The notes beneath the pieces are model-generated. The model had not been told where the DNA came from, did not search any database, and was given only the letters and a program-made list of their open reading frames with translations. Positions 8,028-17,208 of a stretch of DNA of 64,000 nucleotides are shown piece after piece. Source of the DNA: Pseudomonas sp. ICMP22404 (GTDB lineage: Bacteria; Pseudomonadota; Gammaproteobacteria; Pseudomonadales; Pseudomonadaceae); contig NZ_VCNG01000004.1 in the NCBI RefSeq assembly GCF_006227205.1, positions 124,001 to 188,000 on the forward strand, in the 5' to 3' direction. The position numbers and the translations under genes are program-made. How positions within the stretch are numbered: the first letter of the stretch is position 1; every line of letters begins with the position of its first letter.

Positions 8028-11000
8028 ATGTCCAAGCGCATCTCTTTTGAAGAGTTCAAGCCGAGCTTCATAAGCGTTGGCTTTGGATGGACTCCCGACC
8101 TGTTCGAGTTGGCGTTCCTCGACGGGTCAGCCAAGCTCCTACCCCTGCTCGACAATCTGCCGGACTCCACCGGCGATGTCGAGGTCGAAGTCGAAGTCGA
8201 AGGAGTGGTCGGCCAAGGGGGCGAACGACCGCTGCGGTTCGGACACTTGCCTGAAGCAACAAACAAATATGCGGCGGACCTAAGCGGGGCTGCGCCCTAT
8301 CGTCTTACGATCAGCTTCGGCAAGGATGACCGACTTACTTCGGTAAAGCTCACGCTATTTTTCCTAAACCCACGCGTATTGCTCACCGATACGCTGTTCA
8401 TTCCATGTAAACGTCTGGGCGACGGAAGATTTGATAAACAAACTCCAGGTGCTGCTCCTTGCGGTCTAGTAATCGTTGCCGTACCCGAACCTGAGATTGC
8501 CCTGGACGTCCGATTCGCCAATCTTACAAAGGGCGTGCCAAAGGAGGCTTTTGCGCCGCCCCCGACAGGAACTCAGTATGACGAGCAAACGCTCATCGGG
8601 CGAATAGACGTATGGATTGAATGGCGCGACGATGATCTAGCTAAGTACTCCACTGATCTGTTCGGTCGCAATATCGGTACACCTGGTGGTTCACTACCCG
8701 CAGATGTCGATAATTGCACTGTGCAGCTTTTCTCACCCGGCATATCAGAAGCGGTACAGGTATGGATGGATGTTACTCAAACGATAGGCCTCGAACTCGC
8801 GCATAAATTGACCGATGGGATCAAAATACTCCTCGACACTCCCAAGGAACCAAGCGCGGCCAAGTTGTTCAGTAAAGCACTAGTGGAGTTCAACCTAGCC
8901 CCGACCTTCAAAGGTGTGTTGTTCGAAGGGATCCGACTGCATTTACTGAATGATGCGCAGGCTGGACAAGACGGTTGGCCGTCGTTGGGGTTAAGTCTCG
9001 CCGCCTTTTCCTTCGATAGTGCAGGAGACTCCAAGACCCACTCGGCATGGTATGCAGGTTTTGAGGCTGGCATGCAAGCGGAGCCAACGAAGCCTTATTT
9101 CGGTCTTTTCAACGATGCAAGATTACACGGCTGCTTTGCCGAGGATCAACTCGCCGCCTTTTCAGTGAGTGGCACGATCAAACAGCTTGATCCTCCTTAT
9201 TCATGGCTGGCGGGGCGTTCGGCCGTCTTGGCTCTGCGCTCACAGCCGTGGAAGGATCTACAAGGAACTGAACACCCGGGCATGGCGATCAGCCTGGGAC
9301 TTGAGTCGATGGGCGACAAGGTGTTGGCCACGCTTAACAAGGACCAACCAGTCCCCATGACGGCCGATGCGTTCAGCCAGGTTGCCGTTGTCATGACGCT
9401 TGCACCGATTGTTCTAGCGTCCAACCCCGTAAACCCGCCAGACGGAGCGCATCCACCGGACGACAGGACGCGCGGCTATTTCGTGCCGATTCGGTCAGCA
9501 CAGGGGATGGGCGAACTCTACGCAATGGTTGGACTGGGTTGGTTCTTTAAAGAAGCCGTAAAGGTCAACGAACTGCGTGTCATCGGCGTTCGTATGCAGC
9601 GACAGCCGGCCAAGGTAAACAAGCCAGACGCCGGGGATGAGTACCAAACAGCCCTCCTGTTCGATTATGAAGCGGATTACTCCATCGATTTCGGCCCTGA
9701 CAACCTTAAGACGGCAAGGTCACTCACGGCCCGCATCGATGGCACAGGCATCATGTTGCATGACGAGGACTTTTTTAGCTGGGTGCAGGTGCCAAGCGGA
9801 CTGCACGAGCTTTCCGTCGCCGATCCAGCGTTATGGGATGTGACCGGCATAGGGAAATGGTTCAAGGTCGTCGACGTGTTGGTGCGTCGAAAACCGGCGC
9901 GGGAAATGGTGATCCGGCTCAGATTAACCGGAAACACCGATATCGTCACAGCTGGTGACTTTGTTTTCGTGGTTCCGCTCGAAGGCGAAGGCAACGTCAA
10001 GATCGACGCGTTCCCATCTAAAATCTCAGCCGAGATCGGCGGCGTCAAAGGCATCGGAACACTGGCTATCAAGAACGATGGTACCGGTCGTACTGTTATT
10101 GGCAGCCTTGATCTGGAATTCCCATCGGGCTTCCGTATTTTCGGTGCCGCACGAGTTTCGGACATCGAAGATAGTGACGCCAAAGCTACGATTTTCACCG
10201 GCAGGGTGCACTTCGCGGCCCCCAAGCCAGTGTTTAGCACAGGGGCTGGCTGGACTGGCATCGACGCAGTCGTAGCGACGCATATGATGCGCCGTGAACC
10301 ACCGGGGACGCCGGGTGTACCGCCCGCGCTCTCTTGGCTCGAATCCGTCAAAGGCGACGTCGTCAAATCAATCACGGATTACCCGGCCAGTTGGGAGGTC
10401 GCAGAGAACCACACTGCTGTCGGTATTGGCGTGACGGTAGAGTTACTAGCGCTTGGCGGTCTGCTTAACATGAACGCAATGCTTGTGATCGAGCAGCCTG
10501 GTCCGCGCATCCTCATTTTCACCAAGGTGAACCTTCTTAAAGAGCCAGTCGGCAACCAAAAAGCATCCGAAGATTTGAAGCGCGGAATCATCGGCGTGCT
10601 GGATATTGATCCCGAGCACGGCAAACTCACGCTATCGGCGCTGGTTAACGTTCAGTTCAAGGACCTGGTAACAGTACGGGCGCCTATACAGTTATTCCTA
10701 GATTCAAAGGAGACGGCGAACTGGCACTTCTTCATTGGGCATCACGCTGAGATGGCCACTGCCAAGCTCAATCTATTCGGTCTGTCGAGCCTGTCAGCCA
10801 GCGGTTATTTAATGGCTGCAGGGAAAGTCATAAAGGGTGTGCCGATATACGGGGGGGGGCCGCGGGATCTACCAGGACTCGCAGTCGCTTTTGGCCTGGG
10901 AGCACAGCTTGTAATCGGCGGAGGATCGCTTTGCGTCCGGGGAGGAATCCAGACCTACCTGTTGTTGTCCTTCGGGGATGGCATTTACGTGGGCGGTATG

Positions 11001-13754
11001 GTGGTTTTGTCGGGGGAACTCCGACTGTTTGGTCTCACGATTGGAGCCTCGGGTAGCCTGAGACTCGACTACTCACGTAACAGCCATGGGAAAGAAAACC
11101 TTTATCTTGAGGGAAGCATATCCGGACACTACAAGGATATGTTCTTCGAAATCGAGGGCAGTCTAACAGTCAAAATTGGCACGTCGCTCACCGAACCAAT
11201 AAGTCTCCCACCCCTTGCGTTAAGTGTAACGCTCATTAGCGGGGCCAATGTCTCGTTGCGAGGGCAAGGCAGTCTGGGTCCAATCGATGGCACGCTCGGG
11301 GATGCTTCACGCATAGGAAGTTCTGAAGTTGTACCGGGCCCAGTACCGCTCGACACTGTGATCGCGCTATCGATGGCACAACCACCAAGCACAGAGGGAG
11401 CTGCAAACGACTTTGCCGGCCTAGCACCAAAATTCAACCAGAACGAATCTGAATTCACATTTGGAAACCAAGCTGCCCAATATAATCTGAAGTCCGTAAA
11501 ACTCTACCGCCATCGGTTGACCGGATTAGAAGAGGTGGACTACCAATCATGTCCGGCGCGCTGGTGGGAGTCGGCACAACCATCGAAGAGCGGAATTCCG
11601 TCACCCAAGATCCTGGCGTTAATGACACGCGACCCACTCAGCGCGAAGAATTCCATAGTATCTCCCGAGCAACTGAGTGCTTGGATTGATAGTATCCTGG
11701 GAAGCATATGCGATGTTGTCACGCTCCCGCAGCCGTGCTGGTATTCACTTGGAACCACCGATGCCGGCACACCTTTGGGAGGCGAGTGGATTGTGCCAGC
11801 TGTGCTCCGTGACACAAAGACTGAGGGCATGATTGGCCGGCGTGGCGCGACGCAGGGACGATTCGCACTAAATCCGCGGCCTGGTTCGGGAGCGGATAAT
11901 GATCCAATTCCGGGCTTTCCACCCTACCCGGGTACCTGCATTATCGAGCCAGGACTTGATCCGGAGTCGACAGTTCCGGTGCTTTCCTTTTATTCACGAC
12001 TGCTTTCGGTGGAGCCCCGTCTCCGTGTTTCCAGCACAGTCCTGATAACAGGCGACATGGCGTTCAATGGATCGCTCGATCTGCTAGTGGCCCATGCCGG
12101 CCTTGGTGATGGTTGGTATTTTGATCTCGCCCTCTCCGACAACTCTGTCGTGAGCATGTCCTACGACGACCTTCGGAATAGGAATGCCGTTGGCAACCTG
12201 CAAGACAAAACCGTGCAGGGCGAATTCTATAAGAATGCAGAGAGGTGGAAGCTGCTCACACTTGCCTTCGAGGGTCTTAAAACACTTCCACGATATGCAA
12301 ATTTTGGGTTCTGGCTTATACGGATCGATTTCTCCGCGTTGCCCCAGATCAGCGTGAATTCATATCCTGAGTCTCTCACTATCCATTTCAACGATGACGT
12401 TCCTGCAGACCATTTGGTCGACGCCATTCTTGGCGGCGTTCGCTTCACTCCCAAGGCCGAATTGGAGCGCTACCAGAACGACCTAAACCACCAGCAAGAT
12501 GTGATCGAGAGCCTTAAGGACTTTCTTGTCGGCAAACCGATCCCGTTGCTTGAACCTGCTTCAGACTACGAAGTGCGCGTTGAGTGGCTTTCGGAGATAA
12601 ACGGAGTGCCCCTCCCCATCGAAAATGCGACATACACGTTCAAAACAACTAATGAGCCGCCCCTGTCTGCGATCCCTTACTTGTTGGCCACGTTTCCGCA
12701 ATCTCGCGAGCGCTTTCATTACACCGAGGACGTTCCAGGCTTCTGCCTGGGATCGACCGACGCGTTGCGAATGTTGATGAAGTTTCCGGACGCCAGACTC
12801 AAAGTCGTAATCACAGAGGATGGTGGAACTGAGGTGTTCGACAAAACCGGAACCCTCCGCTGGGACCGTGGCGTTCTCGTTGATCCCGCCAATTTAGTCG
12901 ATCCGGCAACTCCCAGCCCCTTGGGATTCGAAAACCAAAGTGTTACCGAGTTGCCGTCCGCACTCAAGGAGGCGCTTATCGCCAAGTTGGGTACGGGCAA
13001 GCCACTGTCCTGTCTAGATAATATCAACCTACCCGCAGGCGGCATCTGGATTGGGTTTGATGTGCGACTAAGGCCGCTTTGCGGCTATAAGATCGCTGTT
13101 GATGTCGTTCACACCAACGGATCACTTTGGCAAACGGGCTCCGCAGCGGATCATTTCGTCGATTGGCAGTTCTCGACGGCGCTGCACTCCAACCTAGCTG
13201 CACATGTCGCTCAACTCACGAATGTGCCGCTTCGTCACAAGGTTGTTGCCAGGACGCTCAACGATGCATTTGCATCCGAAAGCGACGTCGTTATTGCGGA
13301 GAAGCTTTTTGAGGACCTGCTGGTAGCCTCGCTTGGGGAAGCACCTTCTCGAAGTGGTGAAGCGCGCAAGACGTTGCTTTGGCGAAAAGATGTGGAGTCA
13401 AAAAAACTGCTCCCTGCTGCATTACTCATTGAAAGTAATGAACCGCTGTTGCGCACAACCCGGAGCGTTCGCATTGCATCACGTTCTGGTCCGACGTCTG
13501 AGACGCTCATCGCCGAGCCGGAGGATCTCTTGTTGCAATCGATCGACAACAAAAAATCGCGCCGCGCCGCGGGAGCCACTTTTTCATCCAGCGGCTTCTC
13601 TGCACTCGTTCGGATTGATGCAGCGGTGAGCGGGGATCTCGTCTTGGAATTTGCTCGGTACGCTGTCGATCGAATTCCGTCGGCATTGCCTAACTTAGCA
13701 TGGCTGACAGTGGCGGCAACTACTCTTGCCGCTCGCTCGACAAGAGAGGAGTAG
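8028..13754 (+). CDS. Giant beta-strand-rich protein of unknown function (1908 aa)
   Basis: No family is recognised with certainty. There is no signal peptide and no obvious membrane segment. The sequence is dominated by alternating hydrophobic/polar strands. An acidic stretch EVEVEVEG lies near residue 55. A central region (about residues 900-1060) is glycine-rich and contains WHFFIGHHAEM, then SASGYLMAAGK and GAQLVIGGG, a pattern I have seen in very large uncharacterised bacterial proteins (possibly DUF6603-like; uncertain). Around residues 1505-1545 an Fn3-like segment reads YEVRVEWLSEI and ENATYTFKTTNEPP. The C-terminus ends in an alpha-helical, arginine-rich stretch. A second large gene starts 4 bp downstream, so the two are probably co-transcribed. 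Nine consecutive G occur at 10851-10859 within the frame. Confidence 0.8.
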   Translation: MSKRISFEEFKPSFISVGFGWTPDLFELAFLDGSAKLLPLLDNLPDSTGDVEVEVEVEGVVGQGGERPLRFGHLPEATNKYAADLSGAAPYRLTISFGKDDRLTSVKLTLFFLNPRVLLTDTLFIPCKRLGDGRFDKQTPGAAPCGLVIVAVPEPEIALDVRFANLTKGVPKEAFAPPPTGTQYDEQTLIGRIDVWIEWRDDDLAKYSTDLFGRNIGTPGGSLPADVDNCTVQLFSPGISEAVQVWMDVTQTIGLELAHKLTDGIKILLDTPKEPSAAKLFSKALVEFNLAPTFKGVLFEGIRLHLLNDAQAGQDGWPSLGLSLAAFSFDSAGDSKTHSAWYAGFEAGMQAEPTKPYFGLFNDARLHGCFAEDQLAAFSVSGTIKQLDPPYSWLAGRSAVLALRSQPWKDLQGTEHPGMAISLGLESMGDKVLATLNKDQPVPMTADAFSQVAVVMTLAPIVLASNPVNPPDGAHPPDDRTRGYFVPIRSAQGMGELYAMVGLGWFFKEAVKVNELRVIGVRMQRQPAKVNKPDAGDEYQTALLFDYEADYSIDFGPDNLKTARSLTARIDGTGIMLHDEDFFSWVQVPSGLHELSVADPALWDVTGIGKWFKVVDVLVRRKPAREMVIRLRLTGNTDIVTAGDFVFVVPLEGEGNVKIDAFPSKISAEIGGVKGIGTLAIKNDGTGRTVIGSLDLEFPSGFRIFGAARVSDIEDSDAKATIFTGRVHFAAPKPVFSTGAGWTGIDAVVATHMMRREPPGTPGVPPALSWLESVKGDVVKSITDYPASWEVAENHTAVGIGVTVELLALGGLLNMNAMLVIEQPGPRILIFTKVNLLKEPVGNQKASEDLKRGIIGVLDIDPEHGKLTLSALVNVQFKDLVTVRAPIQLFLDSKETANWHFFIGHHAEMATAKLNLFGLSSLSASGYLMAAGKVIKGVPIYGGGPRDLPGLAVAFGLGAQLVIGGGSLCVRGGIQTYLLLSFGDGIYVGGMVVLSGELRLFGLTIGASGSLRLDYSRNSHGKENLYLEGSISGHYKDMFFEIEGSLTVKIGTSLTEPISLPPLALSVTLISGANVSLRGQGSLGPIDGTLGDASRIGSSEVVPGPVPLDTVIALSMAQPPSTEGAANDFAGLAPKFNQNESEFTFGNQAAQYNLKSVKLYRHRLTGLEEVDYQSCPARWWESAQPSKSGIPSPKILALMTRDPLSAKNSIVSPEQLSAWIDSILGSICDVVTLPQPCWYSLGTTDAGTPLGGEWIVPAVLRDTKTEGMIGRRGATQGRFALNPRPGSGADNDPIPGFPPYPGTCIIEPGLDPESTVPVLSFYSRLLSVEPRLRVSSTVLITGDMAFNGSLDLLVAHAGLGDGWYFDLALSDNSVVSMSYDDLRNRNAVGNLQDKTVQGEFYKNAERWKLLTLAFEGLKTLPRYANFGFWLIRIDFSALPQISVNSYPESLTIHFNDDVPADHLVDAILGGVRFTPKAELERYQNDLNHQQDVIESLKDFLVGKPIPLLEPASDYEVRVEWLSEINGVPLPIENATYTFKTTNEPPLSAIPYLLATFPQSRERFHYTEDVPGFCLGSTDALRMLMKFPDARLKVVITEDGGTEVFDKTGTLRWDRGVLVDPANLVDPATPSPLGFENQSVTELPSALKEALIAKLGTGKPLSCLDNINLPAGGIWIGFDVRLRPLCGYKIAVDVVHTNGSLWQTGSAADHFVDWQFSTALHSNLAAHVAQLTNVPLRHKVVARTLNDAFASESDVVIAEKLFEDLLVASLGEAPSRSGEARKTLLWRKDVESKKLLPAALLIESNEPLLRTTRSVRIASRSGPTSETLIAEPEDLLLQSIDNKKSRRAAGATFSSSGFSALVRIDAAVSGDLVLEFARYAVDRIPSALPNLAWLTVAATTLAARSTREE

Positions 13755-13758
13755 AGCT

Positions 13759-16700
13759 ATGTCGTTTAGAATTTACGCCCGGATGGCGCAGTTTCCTCTC
13801 AATAAGCGCGAGCGGGTCGACCAATCAGACGATCCATCCGGTCCAGTCGATCCCACGAGTTCGATTCCCGATTTCCCACATGATGCAACGTTCATGACCA
13901 CGGTGCATTGGAAGGTTCAGCCAACGCTTGGTATCGCGTCCGAACCCTTCGACGTCGAATTGTGCACACAGCCTTTATCCGGGGAGCGCTTTAGCCGCAG
14001 CCACGATGAAGACATCCAGTTCGACGACATGCATTTCGAGGTATCGCTTGGCTCACTGCTGACGTCACTCGGCACGGTGGAGGCGCTGTGCGTGACGGCA
14101 ATCGTCCTCGGCGACCAGGACGCCGTAATCTTTGCTGTTGATGCCGCGGGCGAGGAGATTATCGAAACCCGCCAGCCGGCACATTCTCCTAATGGCACGG
14201 CATTCATCGGGCCTGGCATATTTGGCTTGCGAGCGACTGGATCGGTCACCTTAAAGAACCTACGCGCGTTCGCGGTGCCTCCAAACCACAACCTTGAGTT
14301 CACCCAGTTGGCCACCGTGGCTCCTGCAATCGCCGGCATAGGTGCCTGGAGGCAACAGCAGTATCTCAATACCAATTATGACGTTGCCGGGATTCTAGAT
14401 GTGCGGCTGGCGATGGATGCGTTAGCGCGCATGAATACGGAGCCGCCCACTGTCAAGGTGCTAGAACTGGGTGTCCATCGAAGGAAGTCCGCTGAGGTCG
14501 CAGCTATGGCGCTCACTAGTGGTCCGGCGCAGCTAATTGCCGGACATTATGGAGAGATAATAGCGAACCCTGCTCGGTCCTTTGAAACAGAAGTCCAGTC
14601 GGGAGTCTTCCTCACGCACTGCCCTGCCAAGATGCTGCAGTTGCTGGCTGGCAGTGATCCTGTGACCGCAACAACACTTGGCCATGCCGTGACGGTCCCA
14701 ATAAAGCCGCCATTTAGCGCGCTCCAATCGCTCGAGGAAATCTATGCCGAAGTAGAGTCGCTGGGGCATCTCCCCTATCCGCTCATTCGGGTGCGGGGTC
14801 ATCACCTCTCCTCGACCGGATTAAAGGTCGTGAGCGAGCAGTTCGCGGCCCTTTCCTTCGCAGCCGACCCGATAGCCACGATCGAACCTGGAATGATTCA
14901 CGGCCCGTCGGTGCTCGACGAGCCCGGATCGACTGAGTTGGTCGTCCGGTTGGACCGCCGTTCGGCCAGTCTCGCCAGTTTTGTCGACCTTGGGGCGGGG
15001 ACTTTAGGTTTTTTGATCGACGAGAACGGTAATCCACAGCGTTATATTGGAACGGGTAAGGCTGAGGATCACTCAGATGCGGGAGCTCCAACATTCCCCC
15101 TGGGTGCAACCCCCTTGCCGTTAGCCGTACCGACAGAGAAATCGATCAACATCCACTGCAGCGACACTTTCGGGCGCTGGCGGAACCCGGTTACGGCCCG
15201 CTGCAAGCTTTTGCCCTGGCCCGTACAAAAGCCAAGCTGGGGTGCTGTGGAGGTCGATTATCCAGCCGATGGAACGCTTCTTCTACGCGCCGAGATTGGC
15301 TGGGACTGGACCACACGCACACCACTGGAGATCCATGTCGGTATTGTAATAGACCCAGACGATCCTTTGAGGATTGACGCGCAAGGCGGTGTGCGGCTTC
15401 CTGGTCAGGAAGCCATACCTTTGGTTATTAAGTTTAAAGAGAAGCGCCCGTTCATAGTGCCTGGCGTTCCTCCTGATTGGTCGATCACTCTGCTTCCAGA
15501 GTACGTTCCCGATGATAGCCCGCAGGGCACGCCGGTGCCCCCTACGCCGTCGGACTTTCAGCGGTATCGCCTGCAGTTGTCGCTCGGCTCGGCAGGCGAC
15601 ATGTTCGATACTGAGTCAACGCGATTGGTGGGGCTAGGAGCTGTCGCTTGGGAAGCGGTGAGCGGACTGAGACCCGAACGACGCTCCGAGGATTCTCTGA
15701 CCAATGTTGCTGTGCACGACCCGCGGCCGCCTCAATTGTCAGGGTCTAGGTGGCATCTCGACTGGGCAAGCCGCGTGAGTGGAAGTAAGAGTGCACGCGC
15801 GTTTATCGATTTTTCATCGCTGTGTCAAAAGCCGGTCGCAGGATTCCGGATTTGGCGTGCGCATGAGTCGGCACTCTGCGATCTTGGTCTGGCGACGCGA
15901 TTCCAGGGCGATCCGGTTGCCGCGAACCGCTGCTTCAGTGAACTGCGCGCCGAGCGCGACACGACCTTACGCCTTGCGATGATCCAAGGCCTGATCGCAC
16001 CCTATCTTCACAGACAGACGTTCCTTCGCGCATTCATTAACCTGTTTGAAGTCGACAACAGCAAAATTCTGACTGAATCAGGCGAGATTGAAATCTCCGG
16101 TGCCCAGGGGGGGCTTGAGTTTGTCATGCTAACGGCCGTCTCCCTCACAGCGGTACCCAGCGACAAAATGAAACTGGCAGACCTACGTGCGATTGCTGTA
16201 CCGGTCGAACCCGCAACGAAAGCCCCATTGCTGAGGTTGTTCCGGCCTTCAGTTGGTACCCTCATGGAGCATGCCGGGGTCATTTCTCTGGCTATCGGTT
16301 CTTTGGAGCCCTTTGCCGCGCAGGATGTACGTGTCTTCTGGGATGGCGACGGCGGCGCTTCGAGTGAGGAGGAACTCCTTTATCGCGTAGAACCTGTTTC
16401 CGAACTTGTAGTTCAGCACCTGGAGCAGATCTGCCCTGGCTCCGTGTCTGCAATCGAGCGGATGGCAATACCACATTGGCGATACTTCGCGGTCAGGCCC
16501 ATCCCCAGCTGGATGCCACATAGCTTTAGTGCGGATATCCTAAAGTCCGCACCAAAAAAACCGTCCGATACAATTCCGTCACCTCGTTCCGAGTTGCAGC
16601 GGGTCCGGCTTGTTCCACCAGATGGTGCAGCGCTTGAGGTGATTGAAGATCAATTGGAGAACTCAGTACGAAGTGTCTCTATCGAGCTTCGCAACATCTT

Positions 16701-16971
16701 CGAGGCGAACATACCGGGTTTTGCCCCGTGCATGATTCAGTTGGGTTTGGTTGATGCTCCAGATGGGAGCGCCGGCAGTGCCCCCTTAGTGTTCGGTCAG
16801 CTTGTCGCCAATGGTTGGAAATTCACCAATGGAACTGGCGCAGTGGAGGTATTGAGCGCAAGCGGCTCGGGGCGCCTTTCAGTGAAAACCCATGGACTGT
16901 CTGGAAAGTACTTGGTGATAGCGGCATCCGACCCCGCTGGTAGGATCGACAAGTTGACACTGCGGCTTTGA
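13759..16971 (+). CDS. Second large protein of unknown function, partner of the 1908-aa protein (1070 aa)
   Basis: The ATG at 13759 is preferred because GAGGAG precedes it by 7 bp and it follows the upstream stop by 4 bp; an in-frame codon at 13726 would overlap that gene. The protein is soluble-looking, with no signal peptide or membrane segment. It is rich in beta-strand patterns and in segments such as FGRWRNPVTARCKLLPWPVQ and RVFWDGDGG. It ends with a short beta-rich domain of the YLVIAASDPAG type, like a carbohydrate-binding or immunoglobulin-like fold. I cannot name a family. Tight linkage and shared style with the gene upstream suggest the products act together. Confidence 0.78.
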   Translation: MSFRIYARMAQFPLNKRERVDQSDDPSGPVDPTSSIPDFPHDATFMTTVHWKVQPTLGIASEPFDVELCTQPLSGERFSRSHDEDIQFDDMHFEVSLGSLLTSLGTVEALCVTAIVLGDQDAVIFAVDAAGEEIIETRQPAHSPNGTAFIGPGIFGLRATGSVTLKNLRAFAVPPNHNLEFTQLATVAPAIAGIGAWRQQQYLNTNYDVAGILDVRLAMDALARMNTEPPTVKVLELGVHRRKSAEVAAMALTSGPAQLIAGHYGEIIANPARSFETEVQSGVFLTHCPAKMLQLLAGSDPVTATTLGHAVTVPIKPPFSALQSLEEIYAEVESLGHLPYPLIRVRGHHLSSTGLKVVSEQFAALSFAADPIATIEPGMIHGPSVLDEPGSTELVVRLDRRSASLASFVDLGAGTLGFLIDENGNPQRYIGTGKAEDHSDAGAPTFPLGATPLPLAVPTEKSINIHCSDTFGRWRNPVTARCKLLPWPVQKPSWGAVEVDYPADGTLLLRAEIGWDWTTRTPLEIHVGIVIDPDDPLRIDAQGGVRLPGQEAIPLVIKFKEKRPFIVPGVPPDWSITLLPEYVPDDSPQGTPVPPTPSDFQRYRLQLSLGSAGDMFDTESTRLVGLGAVAWEAVSGLRPERRSEDSLTNVAVHDPRPPQLSGSRWHLDWASRVSGSKSARAFIDFSSLCQKPVAGFRIWRAHESALCDLGLATRFQGDPVAANRCFSELRAERDTTLRLAMIQGLIAPYLHRQTFLRAFINLFEVDNSKILTESGEIEISGAQGGLEFVMLTAVSLTAVPSDKMKLADLRAIAVPVEPATKAPLLRLFRPSVGTLMEHAGVISLAIGSLEPFAAQDVRVFWDGDGGASSEEELLYRVEPVSELVVQHLEQICPGSVSAIERMAIPHWRYFAVRPIPSWMPHSFSADILKSAPKKPSDTIPSPRSELQRVRLVPPDGAALEVIEDQLENSVRSVSIELRNIFEANIPGFAPCMIQLGLVDAPDGSAGSAPLVFGQLVANGWKFTNGTGAVEVLSASGSGRLSVKTHGLSGKYLVIAASDPAGRIDKLTLRL

Positions 16972-17208
16972 TGCGTCCGATTGCTGGGAGCGTCCATGCA
17001 AACTGGAGAGCCGGCGCACCCAGCAACGGTGGTGGGAGCCCCCCAATACAGCGCCAAAGGAGCTATCTAGCAGCGCGCCATTCCTTTTAATCCGTTACTA
17101 CAAGTGATTTTTCAACCGGTAATCCTACTAGCCGCTACTGCCTGGCTCGGCAGCACCCATTCCCACTCTGCCACAGATCGTTCCCTCCACTGGTGATGCT
17201 GGTGGTCG

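Noticed and set aside
17059-17208. Terminator between the giant genes and the kinase gene
   Set aside because: No stem with a following T run could be drawn; only scattered T-rich words are present.
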